Shown here: one piece after another, positions 37,400 through 45,587 of the stretch
Layout of the letters: every line of letters starts with the position of its first letter
How positions within the stretch are numbered: position 1 is the first letter of the stretch
NCBI RefSeq assembly: GCF_029222965.1
Contig: NZ_JARHUD010000004.1
Location: 248,001-312,000, forward strand
Direction of reading: 5' to 3'
From: Aquibaculum arenosum
GTDB lineage: Bacteria > Pseudomonadota > Alphaproteobacteria > Kiloniellales > DSM-21159
Length of the DNA: 64,000 bases
Program-made: the position numbers and the translations under genes
Notes under the pieces: model-generated
What the model saw: the letters and a program-made list of their open reading frames with translations, nothing else
Told to the model about the DNA's origin: nothing
Databases searched by the model: none

Positions 37400-38404
37400 T
37401 CAGGCGGCCGCGAGGGCCGAAAGTCTGTCCAAGAGCGCATCGGGCACGTGGATGCCGGATGAGAGCGCTTTGGTGCGCCGCGCGCGCGATCCGTCTCCGG
37501 GAATGGCGACCGGTCTTTCGGGATCGGCGGGGCGGGATGAGCGCAGCTGATCGAGATAGGCGGCCAATGTCGCGGCGTTGCCCGCGCCGGCCCTCGGGTC
37601 GATGAGGATCAGCAGGTCGCCTTTGGTCGCCGGGTGCCTATCGTCCAGCGTGCCCCGTACTTCAGGCGCGACGTTGGAACCGGCCAGCGTGGCCACGAGG
37701 AGCTCGAAGGCGAGGCCGAGACCGTAGCCTTTGGCGCCACCGAAGGGAGCGATGGCGCCGAATTTCGCTGCTTCGGGGTCGGTCGTCGGGCGGCCGGCCG
37801 CATCGACTGCCCAACCGGCAGGGATGGGAGCGCCACGCAGGGCGTGATTGTGGATCTTGCCCATCGACACGACGCTGGTGGCGAGATCGAGGATGAAGGG
37901 TTCCTTGCCCGCCGGGATGCCAACGGCAATCGGATTGGTCCCCAACATTGCCTGTGTGCCACCGTGAGGATGCACCAGAGCTTCGCTGGTCGAGATGATG
38001 ATGCCGATCAATCCGGCCGTTGCAGCCGCCTCGGCGTAGTAGGCGAGCATGCCGATATGGTTGGCGTTGCGGATCGCAGCGACGGCGATGCCACAGGTGG
38101 CGACGGCATCCTCGAGTTCGCGCATGGCCTCCATCATGACCACCGGTCCCAGGCCCCTTTGTCCGTCCATGGTCAGGAAGCCTTGCCCGCTCCAGGATTT
38201 TGCGCCCCTGGCGCGGGGATCCGCGAGCTTCCTGTCGATCCGCACCAGTAGGCGCGGCAGCCGTTGCAGCCCGTGTGAGGGCAGGCCGCGCAGCTCGGCT
38301 TCGATCAAGAGGTCAGCCTGCAGTTGCGCCATTTCATAGGGTGCACCACGCCTTTCCAATGAGGTGACGGCAAGCTGTCTGAGCGCGTCGGCAGATCGCA
38401 ACAT
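37400..38404 (-). CDS. Ldh2-type malate/L-lactate dehydrogenase family oxidoreductase
   Basis: NAD(P)-dependent 2-hydroxyacid dehydrogenase of 334 residues in the Ldh2/YlbC/YbiC family. The catalytic His region reads NANHIGMLAYY, and SEALVHPHGG, LGTNPIAVGIP and GGAKGYGLGLAFELL are family signatures. It would oxidise a 2-hydroxyacid to a 2-oxoacid, possibly the last step after the alcohol and aldehyde dehydrogenases downstream. Its ATG lies 24 bases from a perfect palindrome shared with the divergent GntR gene, and it leads the leftward operon. Confidence 0.92.
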   Translation of the reverse strand: MLRSADALRQLAVTSLERRGAPYEMAQLQADLLIEAELRGLPSHGLQRLPRLLVRIDRKLADPRARGAKSWSGQGFLTMDGQRGLGPVVMMEAMRELEDAVATCGIAVAAIRNANHIGMLAYYAEAAATAGLIGIIISTSEALVHPHGGTQAMLGTNPIAVGIPAGKEPFILDLATSVVSMGKIHNHALRGAPIPAGWAVDAAGRPTTDPEAAKFGAIAPFGGAKGYGLGLAFELLVATLAGSNVAPEVRGTLDDRHPATKGDLLILIDPRAGAGNAATLAAYLDQLRSSRPADPERPVAIPGDGSRARRTKALSSGIHVPDALLDRLSALAAA

Positions 38405-38427
38405 AACAAAACCCTATATCAAATCAT

Positions 38428-38441
38428 ATACGATATCGTAT
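38428..38441. promoter_or_regulatory. GntR-type operator between the divergent catabolic operons
   Basis: ATACGATATCGTAT is a perfect 14-base palindrome in an AT-rich 73-base gap; a GATATC half-site recurs at 38451-38456. It sits 24 bases from the Ldh2-type ATG and 37 from the GntR ATG, ideal for one regulator to control both directions. Confidence 0.75.
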
Positions 38442-38477
38442 TTGACATTCGATATCCTACGTGCAATTGCTTGGTGT

Positions 38478-39194
38478 ATGTCAAGAAGGTCTTCGAGAGA
38501 GCCGGGTGTGACCTCTTCAGCGCAACGCGAGGGCAGACGGGCCAGTGTCAGGCCGAGCAGCGTGGTCGACGGCGTCCATGACGTCATCTACCACCGGCTG
38601 ATGGCGCTGGAGATCGCGCCAGGGGCGCGCATCCCGATCGATGCGCTCGCCCGCGAGCTCGATGTATCGCAAACGCCGGTGCGCGAAGCGCTCAGCCGGC
38701 TGGAGCGGGAAGGCTTGGTGCGAAAGGAGCACCTCATCGGCTACAGCGCCGCGCCACAATGGACGCGCAAGCAGTTCGAGGATCTCTATGCCTTTCGCCT
38801 GTTGCTAGAGCCCGAGGCCGCGCGGCTGGCTGTGCACAACATGACGCCGGAGGCCCTGGCGCTGTTGGAGGGGACAGCCGCCGACATGGGGCACGATGGG
38901 GCTCCGGAAGACAGGAATGCCCGCTATTCTCGCTTTGCGCGCGCAGACGCCCAGTTTCATGATGACATCATGCGGCTTTCCGGAAACGAGGTGATTCGCA
39001 GCACGCTGTTCAGCCAGCATGTGCACCTGCACATTTTCCGGCTGATGTTCCACACCCGGGTCACTCAGGAGGCGCTTGAGGAGCACGAGGAGCTGCTCGC
39101 AGCCTTCCGGGCACAGGATCCAGACGCGGCCTCCCGGGCTATGCGCGAGCACATTGAACGCTCACGCGACCGTATCCTCTGGGCCTTCGAATGA
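38478..39194 (+). CDS. GntR-family regulator, FCD domain (second)
   Basis: Regulator of about 238 residues from ATG 38478; a GTG at 38508 with GAGAG upstream is an alternative. The winged helix shows ELDVSQTPVREALSRLEREGLV, and the FCD domain (about 110-230) has DAQFHDDIMRLSGN and a late HIFRLMFHTR. It diverges from the dehydrogenase operon over a perfect palindrome and its stop overlaps the ABC ATPase start by 4 bases (ATGA), so it is co-transcribed with the transporter and probably autoregulated. Confidence 0.9.
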   Translation: MSRRSSREPGVTSSAQREGRRASVRPSSVVDGVHDVIYHRLMALEIAPGARIPIDALARELDVSQTPVREALSRLEREGLVRKEHLIGYSAAPQWTRKQFEDLYAFRLLLEPEAARLAVHNMTPEALALLEGTAADMGHDGAPEDRNARYSRFARADAQFHDDIMRLSGNEVIRSTLFSQHVHLHIFRLMFHTRVTQEALEEHEELLAAFRAQDPDAASRAMREHIERSRDRILWAFE

Positions 39195-40783
39195 ACTCAC
39201 TCGCGCACAGGGCAGCAACCAAGAATGCGCGTGCGCCAGCCGCTGAGGTGCTCCGCGCGGAAGGGCTGAGCAAGGCCTACGGAGCGATCACGGTCCTGTC
39301 CGATGTGACGCTCGATATCCGCGCCGGCGAGATACACGCGATCATCGGCGAGAACGGCGCGGGCAAGTCCACCTTGATGAAGCTGTTGTCAGGGCATGTG
39401 ACGCCCACGGCCGGCGACCTGCTCATGGAGGGACAGCCGCTCGCCTTTGCGGACTCCGTTGAGGCGGAGAACGCGGGAATTGTCCTCGTTCATCAGGAGA
39501 TTCTGCTCGCCGATGATCTGACGGTCGCCGAGAACATCTTTCTTGGCCGCGAGCTTCGCCGTGGGTTCATGGTCGACGACCGGGCGATGAACCGCCGTGC
39601 TGCCGAACTGCTGGCGCGGATCGGCTCTGTCGCGCGACCACGCCATCGGGTCGGGGATCTGCCGCTGGCGCAGCGACAACTGGTGCAGATCGCCCGCGCG
39701 CTTCTGGATGAGCGCAAGGTCGTGATCTTTGACGAACCGACCGCGGTGCTGGCCAATGACGAGGTCGCGGCATTGCTCGACATCATTCGCGGCCTTCGCG
39801 AACACGGCGTTGCGGTGCTCTACATCTCCCATCGTCTCGACGAGATTCAAACGCTCGCCGATCGGGTGACGGTGCTGCGCGACGGGCGGATGATCGGCAC
39901 CTGGCCTGCAGCCGAACTGAACCAGCGTCAGATGGCGGAACTCATGGTCGGGCGAGAGCTCGATATGCTTTACCCAAACAAGCGCGCGGCCACGTCGGAG
40001 GAACCTCTGCTTTCGGTCACCGATCTGGAGGTGGATCAGGGCGCGCAGAAGGCCTCCTTCGCCGTTCGTCCCGGCGAGGTGCTCGGCCTCGGTGGCATGA
40101 TCGGATCCGGCCGCACCGAGTTGATCGAGGGTCTGATGGGGCTGCGCTCGTCGCAGGCGGCAAGCGTCGTCGTGAACGGCCGCGAGATCTCCCATCGCTC
40201 TGTCGCTTCGATGATGGAGGCCGGACTTGTCTATCTGACCGAAGACCGCAAGGGCAAAGGCCTGCTCCTCGACGAGAAGCTTGCGCCGAACCTGACCTTG
40301 CAGGCGCTGGAGGCCGTCAATCCGGCAACCATACTTGACCGGCGCGCCGAGTTGGCGGCCCTGCGCAAGGCGGTCGCGGATTATGACATCCGTGTTCGCT
40401 CCTTAACGCTCGAAGCCGGCAAGCTTTCCGGAGGCAACCAGCAGAAGCTGCTTCTGGCCAAGCTTATGATGACCGATCCCTCCGTGGTGATCATCGATGA
40501 GCCGACGCGCGGCATCGACATCGGCAACAAGAGTCAGATCTACGATTTCATCGACGCGATGGTGCGTGCCGGCAAAGCCTGCATCGTTATCTCGTCGGAA
40601 ATGCAGGAACTGGTGGGGCTTGCCGACCGGGTCCTGGTGATGCGCGCGGGGAGAATCGTCGCCGAGCTGTCGGGTGGCGAAATCAACGAAGGGAATGTTG
40701 TCTACGCCGCCACCTCAGGCGCGCACGGCAGCACAGGGGAGGATTTACATGACCACAGCGGCCGCACCCGTCGCGACAGCTGA
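39191..40783 (+). CDS. Sugar ABC transporter ATP-binding protein (RbsA/MglA-like, two domains)
   Basis: Tandem ATPase of 530 residues powering a ribose-type importer. Domain 1 has Walker A GENGAGKST (about 53-61), the sugar-family signature LPLAQRQLVQIARAL and Walker B VVIFDEPT. Domain 2 has the degenerate Walker A GMIGSGRTEL, signature LSGGNQQKLLLAK and VVIIDEPTRGID. Asymmetry of the two sites is normal in this family. The end of the gene overlaps the permease start by 35 bases, forcing tight coupling. Confidence 0.95.
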   Translation: MNSLAHRAATKNARAPAAEVLRAEGLSKAYGAITVLSDVTLDIRAGEIHAIIGENGAGKSTLMKLLSGHVTPTAGDLLMEGQPLAFADSVEAENAGIVLVHQEILLADDLTVAENIFLGRELRRGFMVDDRAMNRRAAELLARIGSVARPRHRVGDLPLAQRQLVQIARALLDERKVVIFDEPTAVLANDEVAALLDIIRGLREHGVAVLYISHRLDEIQTLADRVTVLRDGRMIGTWPAAELNQRQMAELMVGRELDMLYPNKRAATSEEPLLSVTDLEVDQGAQKASFAVRPGEVLGLGGMIGSGRTELIEGLMGLRSSQAASVVVNGREISHRSVASMMEAGLVYLTEDRKGKGLLLDEKLAPNLTLQALEAVNPATILDRRAELAALRKAVADYDIRVRSLTLEAGKLSGGNQQKLLLAKLMMTDPSVVIIDEPTRGIDIGNKSQIYDFIDAMVRAGKACIVISSEMQELVGLADRVLVMRAGRIVAELSGGEINEGNVVYAATSGAHGSTGEDLHDHSGRTRRDS

Positions 40784-41744
40784 AGAGAAACGTCGCATCC
40801 GCTGGGCCGACCTGGCGCCCTTCATTGCGCTGGGCGTGATCGTGTTCATTGGCATTCTGATCAACTCGAATTTTGCCTCTTCGGCCAATCTGATCAACGT
40901 CATCACCCGCAGTGCCTTCATCACCATCATCGCGGTGGGCGCAACCTTTGTGATCTCATCAGGTGGCCTTGATCTGTCGGTTGGGTCGATGATGGCCTTC
41001 GTTACCGGCATCATGATCATGACAATGAACGGCTTGGCACCGTCCTATGGCAGTTGGGCCATTGTCATGGGGGCCGGCGTCGCGCTGGTGGTGGGGGGGC
41101 TCTGCGGGCTCTTCAACGGCCTCATCATTACCGTTGGACGAATAGAACCCTTCATCGTCACGCTCGGGACGATGGGTATCTTTCGCGCCTTTATCACTTT
41201 CATGTCCGACGGCGGCTCGCTGCCGATCGACCGCAGCCTGCGCGAGGCCTACCGGCCGGTCTATTTCGGTGATTTCCTGGGTATTCCCTATCCTGTTCTC
41301 ATCACGCTCGCCGTCGTCCTGCTGGGCGCCTTCCTGCTTTACCGCACGAAGTACGGTCGCCGCCTGACCTCGGTCGGCTCGAACGCCGAAGTGGCACGTT
41401 TCTCGGGGGTCAACGTCAGCCGGGTGCGAACCCTTGCCTATGTGATCCAGGGACTTTGCGTCGGTGTTGCGGCGATCTGCTACGTCCCGCGCCTAGGCGC
41501 TGCCACGCCGACGACGGGTCAGCTCTGGGAGCTTCAAGTCATCACGGCCGTCGTCATCGGCGGCACTCTTTTGCGCGGCGGCAGGGGGCGAATCTGGGGC
41601 TCCGTCGCCGGCGCGCTCATCCTCGAGGTTATCGCGAACGTCATGGTCCTATCGGACATGGTCTCCGAATACCTCGTGGCCGCGGTGCAGGGCGCGATCA
41701 TCATCATCGCCATGCTTGCGCACCGTTTTACCAGCAGTCGCTGA
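40749..41744 (+). CDS. Sugar ABC transporter permease (RbsC-like)
   Basis: Inner-membrane permease of 331 residues with about 8-10 helices. The ATG at 40749 has AGGGGAGG upstream and lies inside the end of the ATPase gene. Family motifs are VISSGGLDLSVGSMM, the EAA-like region VGSNAEVARFSGVNV, and VIGGTLLRGGRG. One permease with one double ATPase and one binding protein is the complete CUT2 arrangement. Confidence 0.94.
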   Translation: MTTAAAPVATAEEKRRIRWADLAPFIALGVIVFIGILINSNFASSANLINVITRSAFITIIAVGATFVISSGGLDLSVGSMMAFVTGIMIMTMNGLAPSYGSWAIVMGAGVALVVGGLCGLFNGLIITVGRIEPFIVTLGTMGIFRAFITFMSDGGSLPIDRSLREAYRPVYFGDFLGIPYPVLITLAVVLLGAFLLYRTKYGRRLTSVGSNAEVARFSGVNVSRVRTLAYVIQGLCVGVAAICYVPRLGAATPTTGQLWELQVITAVVIGGTLLRGGRGRIWGSVAGALILEVIANVMVLSDMVSEYLVAAVQGAIIIIAMLAHRFTSSR

Positions 41745-41775
41745 CAACAGCGGCACGACCACAAGGGAGGAAAAG

Positions 41776-42744
41776 ATGAAGTATGCCACCACAAGGACGG
41801 GAACACTTGTTTCCGTCATCGCTCTCACCTGCGCCATGTCGTTCGGAGCGGCCAGCGCACAGGAGAGTGATATCACGATCGCCGTGTCGATCCCCGCGGC
41901 GACGCATGGCTGGACCGGCGGTGTCGTCTATCACGCCGAACAGGCCGAAAAGGAAATCGAGGCCGCGTTCCCCAACATCGACATTGTCTTGTCGACCGCC
42001 TCCTCGGCGACGGCACAGGTCTCGTCACTGGAAGACCTCTCCGCCACCCGGGATCTGGACGCCCTCGTCATCCTGCCGTTCACCTCGGAGGAGTTGACCG
42101 GACCGGTCGAGCAGGTGAAGTCCAACGGCACCTTCATCACCGTCGTGGATCGTGGGCTGAGCGACACCTCGGTCCAGGATCTTTATGTTGCGGGCGACAA
42201 CATCGCCGTGGGCGCCAACACGGCGCATTGGCTTGCCGATCAACTCGGCGGCGAGGGCGAGATCGTGGTGCTGCGCGGCATTCCGACGGTCATCGACGAC
42301 GAGCGCATTCAGGGTTTCTCTGAGGTTATTGCCGAGACGGACATTGAAATCCTCGACATCCAGTACGCCAACTGGAACCAGGACGAGGCGTTCACCCTGA
42401 TGCAGGACTACCTCGCCAAGTACCCGAACATCGACGCCGTTTGGGCCAACGACGATGATATGCTCCTGGGCGTCATCGAGGCCGTCGATCAGGCCGAACG
42501 GGATGACATCAAGTTCGCGCTTGGCGGCAACGGCATGAAGGAGGTTATCGAACTGGTGATGGCGGAAGACGAGCGCACACCGATCTCGACGCCCTATCCG
42601 CCGTCCATGATCAAGTCGGCAATCTACATGACTGTCGGCCAGTTCAACGGCCAGGCGCCGATGCGCGGTTCCTTCCTGCTGGATGCGCCACTGATCACGC
42701 CGGAGAATGCGGAGCAGTTCTACTTCCCCGATTCTCCGTTCTGA
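41776..42744 (+). CDS. Sugar ABC transporter substrate-binding protein
   Basis: Periplasmic binding protein of 322 residues, type I (ribose/galactose-binding) fold. The ATG at 41776 follows AAGGGAGGAAAAG and opens a signal peptide (VSVIALTCAMSFGAASAQE). ISIP-type VSIPAATHGWTGGVVYHAE starts the first lobe, VDRGLSD and NDDDMLLGVIEAV are hinge and ligand contacts. The ligand is probably a pentose, polyol or related small hydroxylated compound, not identifiable further. A strong hairpin follows the stop. Confidence 0.93.
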   Translation: MKYATTRTGTLVSVIALTCAMSFGAASAQESDITIAVSIPAATHGWTGGVVYHAEQAEKEIEAAFPNIDIVLSTASSATAQVSSLEDLSATRDLDALVILPFTSEELTGPVEQVKSNGTFITVVDRGLSDTSVQDLYVAGDNIAVGANTAHWLADQLGGEGEIVVLRGIPTVIDDERIQGFSEVIAETDIEILDIQYANWNQDEAFTLMQDYLAKYPNIDAVWANDDDMLLGVIEAVDQAERDDIKFALGGNGMKEVIELVMAEDERTPISTPYPPSMIKSAIYMTVGQFNGQAPMRGSFLLDAPLITPENAEQFYFPDSPF

Positions 42745-42754
42745 ACCAACCCGA

Positions 42755-42782
42755 GTGACACCCGGCTCCGGCCGGGTGTCAC
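42755..42782 (+). terminator. Strong hairpin between binding-protein and DJ-1/PfpI genes
   Basis: GTGACACCCGGC and GCCGGGTGTCAC pair perfectly (12 bp) around TCCG. No T-run follows, so it is more likely an mRNA-stabilising or attenuating hairpin after the highly expressed binding-protein gene than a full terminator. Confidence 0.65.
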
Positions 42783-42811
42783 CCTATCCGACACTTGATG
42801 GGAGATCCGCG

Positions 42812-43399
42812 ATGAGCGGCAAGAAGATCCTGATGCTCACGGGTGAGTTCACCGAGGAGTATGAGATTTACGTATTCCAGCAGGGCATGGAGGCCGTGGG
42901 GCACACCGTCCATGTCGTCTGCCCCGACAAGAAGGCAGGTGACCTCATCAAGACGTCGCTGCACGATTTCGAGGGCGACCAGACCTACACCGAGAAGCTC
43001 GGTCATTACGCCGAGATCAATAAAACCTTCTCGGAAGTGAATCTCGCGGAGTATGACGCCGTCTACGCTGCGGGCGGTCGCGGTCCCGAATACATCCGGA
43101 CCGACAAGCGGATTCAGGATATGGTTCGCCACTTCCACGAGACCGGCAAGCCCATCTTCACGATCTGCCACGGCGTGCAGATTCTGATGGCGGTACCGGG
43201 CGTTCTCGAAGGACGGAAGGTTGCGGGTCTCGGAGCGTGCGAACCCGAGGTCACGGCCGTGGGCGGCATTTTCATCGATGTCGGACCGACGGAAGCCTAT
43301 GTCGATGGCAACATGGTCTCAGCCAAGGGCTGGACCGGTCTGGCGGCTTTCATGCGCGAATGCCTGAACGTGCTGGGGACCAAGATCACCCATAGCTGA
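42812..43399 (+). CDS. DJ-1/PfpI family protein
   Basis: Class I glutamine-amidotransferase-like protein of 195 residues. The nucleophile elbow is TICHGVQ with the catalytic-type Cys, and an N-terminal Glu (GEFTEEYE) is placed to polarise it, as in DJ-1/PfpI proteins. YAAGGRGPEYIR precedes the elbow. The family includes proteases, glyoxalases and deglycases, and the true activity is not readable. The ATG at 42812 follows GGGAG. It is last in the transporter operon, so it probably acts on the imported compound or a reactive aldehyde made from it (inference). Confidence 0.9.
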   Translation: MSGKKILMLTGEFTEEYEIYVFQQGMEAVGHTVHVVCPDKKAGDLIKTSLHDFEGDQTYTEKLGHYAEINKTFSEVNLAEYDAVYAAGGRGPEYIRTDKRIQDMVRHFHETGKPIFTICHGVQILMAVPGVLEGRKVAGLGACEPEVTAVGGIFIDVGPTEAYVDGNMVSAKGWTGLAAFMRECLNVLGTKITHS

Positions 43400-43748
43400 G
43401 CGGCCTCGCCCTCGATGGGCCATTCCAGCTGATCTGCCTCCAACCACCCTCACCCAATCAAGCAAGCCCCTCGCGGACCCCCGCAAGGGGCTTTTTGATT
43501 TGTTCACGCTGATTTCGCCGAGACACCGATAATGTCCGGTCCCCCTACACCCCCGCCTCGCTCAGCGCCAGGATGCCCACTGGTGGGGGTATCGCCGTTG
43601 GAGGTGCTGATGACCCTCGACGGGCCAGTGGTTGCTAGAGACGCTGCGCTTGTCACGGAACCTTCCGCGCGAATCTCCGTCTGATTTATGTGCCCGTAGA
43701 ATGCGGGCAGTGGACCGATAAGCGGTCCCGAACGAACGGAGGCTTGCT
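43400..43748. other. Intergenic stretch after the ABC operon
   Basis: 349 bases. It contains the terminator at 43464-43496 and then about 250 bases with no recognisable gene. This may be the right edge of the accessory block, but no repeat of the tRNA-Lys 3' end was seen. Confidence 0.5.
43464..43496 (+). terminator. Rho-independent terminator
   Basis: AAGCCCCTCGCGG pairs with CCGCAAGGGGCTT (one imperfect position) around a short C-rich loop and is followed by TTTTTG. It ends the GntR-ABC-DJ-1 operon about 65 bases after the last stop. Confidence 0.85.
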
Positions 43749-43991
43749 ATGCGAGGCATCATTTTCACGTCCGCCTTTGTGCTTGCACTGTCCGGCGGCG
43801 CCGCCCTGGCGCATCAGTGTCCCTCGATGATGGAGGAGATCGACCAGGCACTGCCGAGCGCGGACCTGTCCGAGGACGAGCGTCAGCGCGTGACGGAGCT
43901 CCGGCAGGAAGGCGAGGAACTGCACGAGGCCGGCGACCACGCCGGCTCCGAGGCCGCTCTCGGCGAGGCCAAGGACATCCTCGGGCTGTAA
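43749..43991 (+). CDS. Small secreted protein of unknown function
   Basis: 80 residues. A clear Sec signal peptide (IIFTSAFVLALSGGAALAHQ) is followed by a short, acidic, all-helical mature domain with one Cys (HQCPSMMEEID) and heptad-like ELRQEGEELHEAGDHAG. A strong GGAGG lies 7 bases before the ATG, supporting translation. Small alphaproteobacterial proteins of this style are common. No function is known to me; a periplasmic four-helix or metal-responsive role would be a guess. Confidence 0.7.
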   Translation: MRGIIFTSAFVLALSGGAALAHQCPSMMEEIDQALPSADLSEDERQRVTELRQEGEELHEAGDHAGSEAALGEAKDILGL

Positions 43992-44193
43992 GACTTGACG
44001 CAAAGACTTGACGCACGTCCCGGAGTGGAGCGGCCACCAACTCTGCTCCGGGGCGTTGCTCCCGCGTGAAATGATCCGGGCGCCTCGGGGGCAGCCTGGT
44101 TGAGGCTTGTGTGAAGTCGCCCGGGGCCCCGCGTCCCGTTAAACTCCCATCACTTTGAATGAGACAGGCTCCACCGGCAGGAGAACCGAGATC

Positions 44194-44688
44194 ATGGACA
44201 TCGCGGCGATGTTCTTTCAGGACTGGGAAGGGATTGTCCGGACCGTGCTGGTGGGCGCGCTCGCCTATGTGACGCTGGTGCTGTTCCTGCGCATCTCGGG
44301 AAAGCGGACGCTCGCCAAGCTCAACGCCTTCGACCTCGTGGTGACGGTGGCGCTCGGCTCGACCCTGTCGGCCATCGTGCTGCAGGAATCGGTCGCTCTC
44401 GCCGAGGGGGCGACGGCGCTCGCCCTGCTGATCCTCGCCCAGTACCTCGTCGCCTCCTTTTCGGTGCGCTCACAGCGCTTTGCCGCCGCGGTGCGCTCGG
44501 AGCCGGCGCTGCTTGCGCGCAACGGCGCGTTTTGCGCGCAGTCCATGAAGCGCGAGCGCGTGACGCAGGATGAGGCGATCAGCGCCATTCGCTCCCAGGG
44601 CGGGCACTCGGTTTCCGAAGTGGAGAGCCTCGTGCTCGAAAGCGACGGCACGATCAGCGTGAGTTTCTTGGCAGCGTCAGCCTCCTGA
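44194..44688 (+). CDS. DUF421 membrane protein (YetF-like)
   Basis: 164 residues. Two or three N-terminal hydrophobic segments (about 12-35, 45-65, 72-90) precede a soluble domain. RISGKRTLAKLNAFDLVVTVALGS is the DUF421 signature, and the C-terminal domain has QSMKRERVTQDEAISAIRSQG. The ATG at 44194 follows AGGAG with 10-base spacing; an upstream ATG at 44155 is less likely. Bacillus YetF-type proteins are longer; short alphaproteobacterial versions like this are common. Function unknown. Confidence 0.88.
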   Translation: MDIAAMFFQDWEGIVRTVLVGALAYVTLVLFLRISGKRTLAKLNAFDLVVTVALGSTLSAIVLQESVALAEGATALALLILAQYLVASFSVRSQRFAAAVRSEPALLARNGAFCAQSMKRERVTQDEAISAIRSQGGHSVSEVESLVLESDGTISVSFLAASAS

Positions 44689-44694
44689 CCCCCT

Positions 44695-45357
44695 TCACTG
44701 CTCCTCCTCATCCTTCCCGGCCTTAGCGCGCTCGCGGGCGGAGAAATGCCCGACCGGCAGGCGCCAGGCGTAGCGGATGGCCATGAAGCGCAGGGTGAAG
44801 CACAGCAGCCCGCCGGCCAGCGCCGCGACGCCGTAGGGCAGGGCCAGTTCGTGCCCGATGACGACGACGGCGGCGCCGGCCAGGGCGGCAAGCGCGTAGA
44901 GGTCCGAGCGCAGGACCTGCGGGATTTCCATCAGCAGCAGGTCGCGCATCATGCCGCCGCCGATCCCGGTCACCATGCCCAGCAGCGCGGCCATCACGGG
45001 GTTGAGCCCGAACTCGATCGCCTTCCCGGCGCCGGCAACCGCGAAGACCGATAGCCCCACCGCATCGAAAAGCAGCACCGGGCTGCGCAGGCGCTTGACA
45101 CCGGAGTAGGAGAAGAAGGTGATCAGCCCGGCCATGATTGAGGCCAGCAGATAGCGTTCGTGGCTGAGCGCGGCGGGCGGCACGGCGCCGATCAGCAGAT
45201 CGCGGGTGATCCCCCCGAAGTTGCCGGCGACGAAGGCCAGCACCAGGATGCCGAAGATATCGAGCCGGCGATTGACCGCCGCCAGCGCACCGCTGATCGC
45301 GAACACGAAGGTGCCGCCCAGGTCGAGCAGATTGACCAGAGTCTCAATGCCGATCAT
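44695..45357 (-). CDS. TRIC-type membrane protein (UPF0126/YadS-like)
   Basis: 220 residues with seven hydrophobic segments in two homologous halves. FVFAISGALAAVNRRLDIFG then GNFGGITRDLLIGAVPPA, and the second-half counterpart VTGIGGGMMRDLLL, are the two GGxxRD repeats that define the family. Related prokaryotic TRIC proteins are cation channels. It converges with the DUF421 gene with 6 bases between stops. Physiological role here unknown. Confidence 0.9.
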   Translation of the reverse strand: MIGIETLVNLLDLGGTFVFAISGALAAVNRRLDIFGILVLAFVAGNFGGITRDLLIGAVPPAALSHERYLLASIMAGLITFFSYSGVKRLRSPVLLFDAVGLSVFAVAGAGKAIEFGLNPVMAALLGMVTGIGGGMMRDLLLMEIPQVLRSDLYALAALAGAAVVVIGHELALPYGVAALAGGLLCFTLRFMAIRYAWRLPVGHFSARERAKAGKDEEEQ

Positions 45358-45587
45358 CAGGCCCCCGCTTCCACTGCCACGGCGGTTTCTCCCTTGCTCT
45401 AGCCGGGCGCTTCTTACCAGGCGAGCTTGCCCGCAGCATACACACCGTCAGGTCGAAAAGGTGGCTACACTTTTGCGCCGTAAAGCCTTACCTTGCCTGA
45501 CGATCCGGCGCTTTGCACCCGGCCCCGGAAGGGCGGAGTTTACGGCCGGGGGAGCCGATCAAAGCGACAGTGGAGCGGGCAGGGACG

